In this document: positions 57,906-64,000 of the stretch, one piece after another
Layout of the letters: each line of letters opens with the position of its first letter
How positions within the stretch are numbered: the first letter of the stretch is position 1
Assembly: GCA_027046245.1 (NCBI GenBank)
Contig: JALTZJ010000015.1
Span: 1 to 64,000, forward strand
Length of the DNA stretch: 64,000 nt
DNA from: Acidilobaceae archaeon
GTDB taxonomy: Archaea > Thermoproteota > Thermoprotei_A > Sulfolobales > Acidilobaceae
Direction of reading: 5' to 3'
Translations under genes and position numbers: made by a program
The notes under the pieces: generated by a model
Told to the model about the DNA's origin: nothing
The model's database searches: none
The model's input: the letters and a program-made list of their open reading frames with translations, nothing else

Positions 57906-59347
57906 AGGCTAGGATAGGCCTAGAGATACACGTGCAGCTCAGCGAGGCAGGCACGAAGCTCTTCTGCAACTGTGACAGCGAGTACAGGCGGTACAGGCCC
58001 AACGAGAACGTGTGCCCAGTGTGCCTCGGCCTCCCAGGCGCCCTTCCCGTGCCGGGTAAGAGGCCAGTGGAGCTAGCCCTAGCAGCCGCTCTAGCCCTGA
58101 ACTGCGAGCCCCCACGGGCCCTCGTATTCACGAGAAAGCACTACTTCTACCCCGACCTGCCGAAGAACTACCAGATAACACAGTTCGAGAAGGTAGGCGG
58201 CTCCCCAGTCTGCACCGGGGGCTACCTGGATTACCTGAGTCCCGACGACTGGGAGTGGAGGCGTGTAAGGATACGCAGGATAAACCTCGAGGAGGACCCA
58301 GGGAGGACTAGCTATGAGGGCAGCATACTCTCTAGTAGATACGCCTATGTAGACTATAACAGGAGCGGCGTACCGCTACTGGAGATAGTGACTGAGCCCG
58401 ACCTAAAGAGCCCCAGGGACGCCAGAGTCATGGTGGAGTACCTGCTCCTCACCCTAGAATACCTAGGCGCCACTAATCCTAGGCTCGAGGGCGTCTTCCG
58501 GGTAGACGCCAACGTTAGCCTCGAAGGCGGGGAGAGGGTCGAGATCAAGAATATAGGCTCCACTCTAGACGTAGAAAGGGCGCTACGCTACGAGATAAAC
58601 AGACAGAGGCTCGTGCTTGAAAGAGGGGGCAAGGTCGAGAGGGAGACGAGGCACTGGGACGCCGAGAGAGGAGTTACAAAGCCCCTACGCTACAAGGAGG
58701 AGGAAGAAGAGTACCTCTACTTCCCGGACCCGGATCTGCCACCAGTACTTATAACGAGGGACCTCCTGGAGGCCGCGAGAGAGAAGGTCGCAGAGTGGAG
58801 CCCCCGCAGGGTCTACGAGGAGATACTAGGCCTCGGCGTTAAGAGGGAAGTGGCTTGGAGCATAACTAGTGTGCCAGCAGCAGCTAGAACTTACCTAGCA
58901 GGCGTGAAGTCAGGCGGAGACCCAGGAATACTAGCAAGAATAGTAGGGGTGGATCTGAAGGGCGAGCTGAGAGAGCAGGGCCGCGACCCGTATAACCCGG
59001 GTAACTGGCCCGAGCCGGGCAAGCTAGCAGAGCTGAGCAGGCTAGTGGCGAAAGGCGAGTATACATACGATGCTGTGAAGGGGCTAGTACTGCCAAAACT
59101 AGCAGCGAACCCCGAAGCACCACTAGAGGAGCTTCTACCAGAGAAGGTGGAGGATCTTGAACCACTGGTAGAGGAGGTATTAAAGGAGGAGGAGAAAGCA
59201 GTGAAAGACTACCTAGGCGGTAAGAAGAAGGCTCTAAACTACCTGGTAGGCGCCGTTATGAGGAAAGCCAGAAAGAGAGCCCTGGATCCGAGGAGAGCCA
59301 GAGAACTGCTCCTCAAGAGACTAGAAGCAATGAAAACGGGCGCCTAA
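57902..59347 (+). CDS. gatB: Asp/Glu-tRNA amidotransferase subunit B
   Basis: [35 protein letters not shown] overlap with gatA. Confidence 0.97.
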   Translation: MKARIGLEIHVQLSEAGTKLFCNCDSEYRRYRPNENVCPVCLGLPGALPVPGKRPVELALAAALALNCEPPRALVFTRKHYFYPDLPKNYQITQFEKVGGSPVCTGGYLDYLSPDDWEWRRVRIRRINLEEDPGRTSYEGSILSSRYAYVDYNRSGVPLLEIVTEPDLKSPRDARVMVEYLLLTLEYLGATNPRLEGVFRVDANVSLEGGERVEIKNIGSTLDVERALRYEINRQRLVLERGGKVERETRHWDAERGVTKPLRYKEEEEEYLYFPDPDLPPVLITRDLLEAAREKVAEWSPRRVYEEILGLGVKREVAWSITSVPAAARTYLAGVKSGGDPGILARIVGVDLKGELREQGRDPYNPGNWPEPGKLAELSRLVAKGEYTYDAVKGLVLPKLAANPEAPLEELLPEKVEDLEPLVEEVLKEEEKAVKDYLGGKKKALNYLVGAVMRKARKRALDPRRARELLLKRLEAMKTGA

Positions 59348-59440
59348 CAAAGGGGAATTAGGTGTTTAAAGGGCTAGTATTTATTAGAGACTGAAATACC
59401 TGTTTTATACGTGAACCGGTATTCAGAAGCACAGGCGGCC

Positions 59441-59504
59441 CAGATAGACCCACACCCTTGGGGGAGGGGATAAATGCTCCCCCATAGGGGGCTGGGTCTA
59501 TCTG
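59441..59504. other. 64-nt hairpin with 12-bp perfect outer stem, upstream of cytochrome c gene
   Basis: CAGATAGACCCA (59441-59452)/TGGGTCTATCTG (59493-59504); inner GGGGGAG (59460-59466)/CTCCCCC (59477-59483). Confidence 0.65.
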
Positions 59505-59531
59505 TGTAGGTGCATGGGGGTGGCTTAGGCC

Positions 59532-60137
59532 GTGAAGAGGCAAACTGCAGGCTTGGTCGCGGCGGTCTTGATCCTAGGTGTCGCTGTAGCCTTCAGTCAG
59601 CTAGTGGCCACGGCTCAGGTAAGCGAGCAGGAGGCCATGCAGATATTCCAACAAATAGGTTGTGTCAGTTGTCACAATGGTGCAGTAGCTCCTGACTGGA
59701 ACGGCACGCTAGAGATGCTGCAGAAGGTGCAGACCGATTATGGAGGCGACATAGATGCATTCGCCAGGGATGTCAACTACTTCGGCAGGAAAGGAGCCTT
59801 CAACAGCTGGAACGAGCTAATGGCCGTGATGGCGCAGAACGTTGGTAAAACCCTAGACGACCCTGACATACAGAAGCTAAACGAGTTCTTCCTAGCCTAT
59901 GCTGGTGTCCAGGCTGGTGAAGGTCAACAGGCGGAGCAGCCCGCTGAGACCCAGACACAGCCACAACAGGAGCAGCCACAAGAGCAGCAACCAACCGAGG
60001 CACCAGCTCAGGAGCAGCCCGCCCAGGAGCAGCCGGCAGAGGAGGGTAAGGGCATACCTTTCGGCCTAGCAGTAGCTATCGCAGTAATCATAACACTCGT
60101 TGTAGTAGGAGCAGCATACTTCTTCACCAGGAAGTAG
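59532..60137 (+). CDS. Membrane-anchored monoheme c-type cytochrome
   Basis: Signal-like N-terminus, IGCVSCHNG heme motif, Gln/Pro/Glu linker, C-terminal TM. Confidence 0.85.
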   Translation: MKRQTAGLVAAVLILGVAVAFSQLVATAQVSEQEAMQIFQQIGCVSCHNGAVAPDWNGTLEMLQKVQTDYGGDIDAFARDVNYFGRKGAFNSWNELMAVMAQNVGKTLDDPDIQKLNEFFLAYAGVQAGEGQQAEQPAETQTQPQQEQPQEQQPTEAPAQEQPAQEQPAEEGKGIPFGLAVAIAVIITLVVVGAAYFFTRK

Positions 60138-60456
60138 ATAACTAGATGCCTGGAGAGAGGGGCAGGGACACTGTTAGCGGGACTCGGAAGGACTAATCCT
60201 AGTTTTTATCTATCAGAGCAACATGGTTATAGTTTAGAATTCATGCTTCCCCATATAAACTATTAACTTTCATGTTTCTATGATGTAGGTGTTTTCCCTG
60301 AGAGCAGCTAGTACGGTATAGAAGTATAGAATTATTTAGGTATGTGTCTTTTAGGATAAGAGGAGGGTAGTACCTTCTGTATTATCAGCGGAGGTGGTGG
60401 CGGTAATCACTGTCTTGGGCTTAAGTAGTGGTATGTATTTGCTGCGGGGCTAAAGC

Positions 60457-60467
60457 AAAATTTATAG
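60457..60467 (+). promoter_or_regulatory. Putative TATA box of the oxidase subunit cluster
   Basis: aaaatttatag about 65 nt upstream of the 60532 start. Confidence 0.4.
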
Positions 60468-60531
60468 TCAAACACTGTAAAACCAGGATTTCCGGGGTGG
60501 GCTCTCCAGGTAAGTGGGGTGAAGTAAAGCG

Positions 60532-60669
60532 TTGGCCGGGAAGAGTGAGAAGCCTATCAGTGGGAGGGCTGCACTCACACTTATGACTCTCTGGGCGTTC
60601 GTCCTCGTAGCTGCGTGGATCACTGTAGCCATTATTATGGCTAAGAGGGGATGGTTCTATGGCGCATGA
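60532..60669 (+). CDS. 45-aa single-TM microprotein, subunit-IIa-like oxidase component (candidate)
   Basis: TTG-started ORF: MAGKSEKPISGRAALTLMTLWAFVLVAAWITVAIIMAKRGWFYGA; overlaps the start of coxII. Confidence 0.65.
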   Translation: MAGKSEKPISGRAALTLMTLWAFVLVAAWITVAIIMAKRGWFYGA

Positions 60670-61240
60670 ACGCGAAATGGTATATGAGTATGCATGGATT
60701 ATGATAATCATAGCGGTCATAGCAGGGTTCATAGCAAGCCTAGCATACTACAGCTTTGCTTTAAATGTTAACCCGGCGTGTAAAGCCACTTTAGCCACGC
60801 CGGACCAGCTAGAGGACTTCAAGAAGAAGGCCTTCGAGAACCCAGTAGTAGAAGTAGCGCCAGGAGTCTACGAGGTCTATATACTCGCTAGGCAATACAC
60901 ATTTATACCCAATCAGATAGTGCTGCAGGATCCGAAGCTCATTAAGTTCTACATTGTGAGTGAGGACGTGATCCATGGCTTCGAAGTGGTAGGAACCAAT
61001 GTTAACGTAATGGTATTCCCAGGATACATAGCGGAGTTAGCTTGGGAGCCGCCGAAGAACGCGCAGGGAGAGTATCTGATCGTGTGCAATGAGTACTGCG
61101 GCGTTGGTCACCAGTTCATGAAGGCCAAGCTAGTAATAGAGAAAAGTGGAGAAGCCCTACAGGCAGATGAGGATCAAAGCATAATAGAGAAGATAGTAGA
61201 CATCGTAGCCCTAGGAACCACAGCTTATTCTATACCATAA
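60659..61240 (+). CDS. Cytochrome c oxidase subunit II (ba3-like, CuA)
   Basis: Single N-terminal TM; VIHGFEVVGTNVNVMV...CNEYCGVGHQFM CuA ligands. Confidence 0.95.
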   Translation: MAHEREMVYEYAWIMIIIAVIAGFIASLAYYSFALNVNPACKATLATPDQLEDFKKKAFENPVVEVAPGVYEVYILARQYTFIPNQIVLQDPKLIKFYIVSEDVIHGFEVVGTNVNVMVFPGYIAELAWEPPKNAQGEYLIVCNEYCGVGHQFMKAKLVIEKSGEALQADEDQSIIEKIVDIVALGTTAYSIP

Positions 61241-61443
61241 CGTATCTCTTCAACTCTAACATTAAATTAGTTTTAATTATTATTATCTAGGTTAAATAAA
61301 CCGTGCCGCGCTATATAAATACAGCAATTCTAGTATTAAGCGATCCGCATGAAGATACTGTATTTAACCGTTCTAATTACTAATGGATATATGTATGGGC
61401 CTGTTAGGCTCTATGCTTGTGCTAAATTAGTGCGGCTTACCGG

Positions 61444-62280
61444 GTGAATTGGAGGGGGAACAGAGTTAAACGTGTGAGGTGGATCGGCGACTTGCAAGTC
61501 AAGTATTTGGTCTTCCTTGGCGTCGTAGTGATTTTTGCATTGGTTGCCAGTGTTGGTCTAGGGCTCTTAGTAGGACAGAAGATCCTCGGAGAGGCTAAGA
61601 AGGAGAGTTCTGTCCCCGTGGGTAATACGTACGTTACTATAATTCAGTATAATAAGCCGTTATCCGAGTTCACAGTCCAGAGTACATTCGGAGAGGTGAC
61701 TATACCTGTTAAGGGTAAGGTCAATATTGTTACACCACAGTATGTGAACTGCCCCGATGTATGCCACTGGGAGACAGGGATTATCTTATACGCTGTAGAG
61801 GTGCTCAAGGAGAAAGGATATCTCGACGATATAGTAATTATCACCGTAGGTACTAATCCCTTCTATGAGACTCTGGATCAGGGCCGCGAATACCAGCTTA
61901 GCAAGATGGGCGACTATATAGAGCAGGGCTTGAAATGGTACTGGGTCCTGGAGCCATATGAGAAGCAGAAGCAGATCTGGGACGCCTTCGGAATAGGAGT
62001 AGTACCGTACTGTATACTAGAGAACGAAGGTGGCGGAGAAGAGGCTGATGACGGTTACGTTGAGCTTAGCCCAGAGGAATTCCTTCAGTGGATAGAAGAA
62101 GGTAAAGTGGATCCTGTACTCCAATGTGGGGTAAATCATACTGCAGGATTTTTCCTGGTAGACTCACAAGGCAACTTGCGTTACTTCGTGGCTCCTACTC
62201 AGGATGGCTGGGTTAAGGGTCAGAAGTACGTGGCCGAAGCTCTTGTAGAGTACGTTGTCAAACTCCTAGAAGAGGGGTGA
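61444..62280 (+). CDS. SCO1/SenC-like copper chaperone
   Basis: NCPDVCHWETG and downstream NHTAGFFLVDSQG; N-terminal TM. Confidence 0.85.
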   Translation: MNWRGNRVKRVRWIGDLQVKYLVFLGVVVIFALVASVGLGLLVGQKILGEAKKESSVPVGNTYVTIIQYNKPLSEFTVQSTFGEVTIPVKGKVNIVTPQYVNCPDVCHWETGIILYAVEVLKEKGYLDDIVIITVGTNPFYETLDQGREYQLSKMGDYIEQGLKWYWVLEPYEKQKQIWDAFGIGVVPYCILENEGGGEEADDGYVELSPEEFLQWIEEGKVDPVLQCGVNHTAGFFLVDSQGNLRYFVAPTQDGWVKGQKYVAEALVEYVVKLLEEG

Positions 62281-62284
62281 GACT

Positions 62285-63466
62285 TTGAAAACAGGCATCG
62301 GTCGGTTGAGGATAAAGCGTGGCGAGGAAAGGAGGGCTAGGAGTAGACTTCTTTTATTAACCGGTATCGTATTAATATTATTCCTGATTATACCTACAGT
62401 TGCTAGAAGCGCTGCAGAGGCTACATGGATAATAATAGACGATCCTAACGAGTATTTCGACTATATACCGAATAAGGGGGCTGTCCTAGTTTACTGGAAG
62501 CAGGAGGCGTGCCCCGGCTGCAAGAAGGTTGAGCCCGCCGTTATACGATTCAGCGTTGAAAGACAGGACGTGCAAGTACTAGTAGCTCACATAGATAAGA
62601 TGCTGAGGAACGACCCAGAAGCCACGCTACAGTTGCTTTCACAGCTAGGAGTCTACGGCACCCCCACATTCATAGTATACAAGGATGGAGTTGAAATGGG
62701 TAGACATGTCTCTACCTTTGGAAGCGGTGACCAATACGAGCCTTTGGTTGAGTTCGTTGACAGCTCTCTCAAGGGTGAGAGCCCCGAGCTCAGGCCCCTA
62801 ACAGGCAGTGTAACAGCAGTGGTGCCCAAGGAAAGCGTTGACCCTGAAACTGTAGTAATGTACCTGGGTTACGCCTTTGCTCTGGGTCTTATAGCGGCAA
62901 TAAGCCCTTGCAGCCTACCAGTACTTGCGGTTTTCACCGCCAGTAGTACCCGCAATGGCTCCGAGGACGAGTCTAAGAGATTTAAGTCATTCCTAACTAA
63001 CACCCTGGGTATTGCAGCGGCTGCAGTTGGCTTCGGCAGCCTCCTAAGCCTCCTATATCTGATGGGTGTCTTTCTTCCGATAAACCCATACGTGATACTA
63101 GTATTCGCTGCGGCTGCATTCATAGTAGCATGGGGCCTAGAAAACCTGATAGGCAGGGATCCGTTAATACAGTTTTCAAGAAGATGGAGTAAGCTGCTCC
63201 CAGTGCTAGGCCTTCAGTGCAGCCTTCCCTTCCTCCTGGCAATGATAAGCCTTGTAGCAATAGCACCGCACTTAGTATTCGGCGCTAGCATGATGTTCGC
63301 TGCAGGCTACAGCCTACCTTATGCCCTTGCAGCAGTAATGGGCAAGGGCTTCTCATCATTCCTGGTAAGGATTATGAATAGCAAGCTATTCCTCAGAGCA
63401 CAAGGCCTGCTGTTAGTCGCAGCAGGACTCTATATCTACTATCTAAATTATGACGCACTACTTTAA
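62285..63466 (+). CDS. Thioredoxin-CcdA/DsbD-like fusion
   Basis: YWKQEACPGCKKVEP...YGTPTFIVY thioredoxin domain, then CcdA-like TM domain (AAISPCSLPVLAVF...LQCSLPFLLAM). Confidence 0.85.
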   Translation: MKTGIGRLRIKRGEERRARSRLLLLTGIVLILFLIIPTVARSAAEATWIIIDDPNEYFDYIPNKGAVLVYWKQEACPGCKKVEPAVIRFSVERQDVQVLVAHIDKMLRNDPEATLQLLSQLGVYGTPTFIVYKDGVEMGRHVSTFGSGDQYEPLVEFVDSSLKGESPELRPLTGSVTAVVPKESVDPETVVMYLGYAFALGLIAAISPCSLPVLAVFTASSTRNGSEDESKRFKSFLTNTLGIAAAAVGFGSLLSLLYLMGVFLPINPYVILVFAAAAFIVAWGLENLIGRDPLIQFSRRWSKLLPVLGLQCSLPFLLAMISLVAIAPHLVFGASMMFAAGYSLPYALAAVMGKGFSSFLVRIMNSKLFLRAQGLLLVAAGLYIYYLNYDALL

Positions 63467-63506
63467 GTTAACGTATCCACGTATCAGTTTTTAAGCTTGT
63501 TCTATA

Positions 63507-63517
63507 CTTTTAAATAC
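63507..63517 (+). promoter_or_regulatory. Putative TATA box
   Basis: cttttaaatac upstream of the 63571 start. Confidence 0.4.
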
Positions 63518-63570
63518 TAACAAAGATCGGCGTTTGAAGCGTGGGACTTGATAAAAGGGGGTTACACCTC

Positions 63571-64000
63571 TTGACGGACTTTCAGGACAAGAGAATGCTT
63601 GCTGCGCTTGCAGGAGGAATAGTCATTGTCATAATAATAGCCGCGGTCTTCCTCCTGCAAGGAGGCTCCGTGGAGGTATTAGATGCTAAAGCGAGAGCAA
63701 CGCCTGCAGTGATAGGAGTATTCGTTACTATAAAGAACGGGACTGGAAGCGAGGTGTGCCTTATAGGTGCAGAGCTACGAGAGCAAGTAAATGGTAACGT
63801 TAAGGTTGATATACACGCCACGAGCGAGGAGCAGGGCCTCTATAAGATGTACCCCGTTGAAGAGGTATGCATTCCACCCGGAGAAACCTTGGAGATGAGG
63901 AGCGGCCCCGGAAGCTACCATATAATGATAGCAGGTGACGCAGAAGCTTTGAGCCAAATAAAAAGCGATGGCATCGTACAAATAACACTATTACTTAATA
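63571..64000 (+). CDS. PCu(A)C-like copper chaperone (truncated by window end)
   Basis: TTG-started frame: MTDFQDKRMLAALAGGIVIVIIIAAVFLLQGG...VDIHATSEEQGLYKMYPVEEVCIPPGETLEMRSGPGSYHIMIAG. Confidence 0.75.
   Translation, partial: MTDFQDKRMLAALAGGIVIVIIIAAVFLLQGGSVEVLDAKARATPAVIGVFVTIKNGTGSEVCLIGAELREQVNGNVKVDIHATSEEQGLYKMYPVEEVCIPPGETLEMRSGPGSYHIMIAGDAEALSQIKSDGIVQITLLLN

Noticed and set aside
1-64000. CRISPR arrays, rRNA and clear tRNA genes
   Set aside because: No regularly spaced repeats, rRNA-like blocks or complete tRNA cloverleafs recognised by eye.

Overview
Gene-dense window of about 56% GC from a hyperthermophilic crenarchaeon. The overall look is Desulfurococcales, Aeropyrum/Pyrolobus-like; this is inferred from gene content, not proven. 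The left end (about 1-2.4 kb) looks like a decaying mobile element: two near-identical 24-bp direct repeats, a RelE-like toxin, and a P-loop ATPase broken by a -1 frameshift inside its Walker A motif. The rest is mostly well-packed metabolic and housekeeping genes: archaeal methylmalonyl-CoA mutase plus MeaB, half-size heme A synthase, ZIP transporter, Alba, DeoC, mevalonate kinase, a TFB, PepA, PyrBI, enolase, MscS, GuaA, a 2-oxoacid dehydrogenase E1a/E1b/E2/E3 cluster, diphthine synthase, SufCBD, citrate synthase, sulfide:quinone oxidoreductase with a DUF1641 protein, GatCAB, and a copper/oxidase module at the right end. That module has a membrane-anchored c-type cytochrome, a subunit-IIa-like microprotein, CuA subunit II, SCO, thioredoxin-CcdA and PCuAC. 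The best candidates for under-described biology are: (i) a 1499-aa secreted helical-repeat protein divergent from a membrane-spanning wHTH regulator; (ii) a 540-aa protein with a CARF-like N-terminus and a PIN-like C-terminus; (iii) a compact four-gene operon around an ABC-class (COG3044-like) ATPase; (iv) the copper/oxidase module with its unannotated 45-aa ORF and no subunit I in the window; and (v) several GC-rich, strongly foldable intergenic elements. All calls are from reading the sequence and ORF translations; no searches were run.
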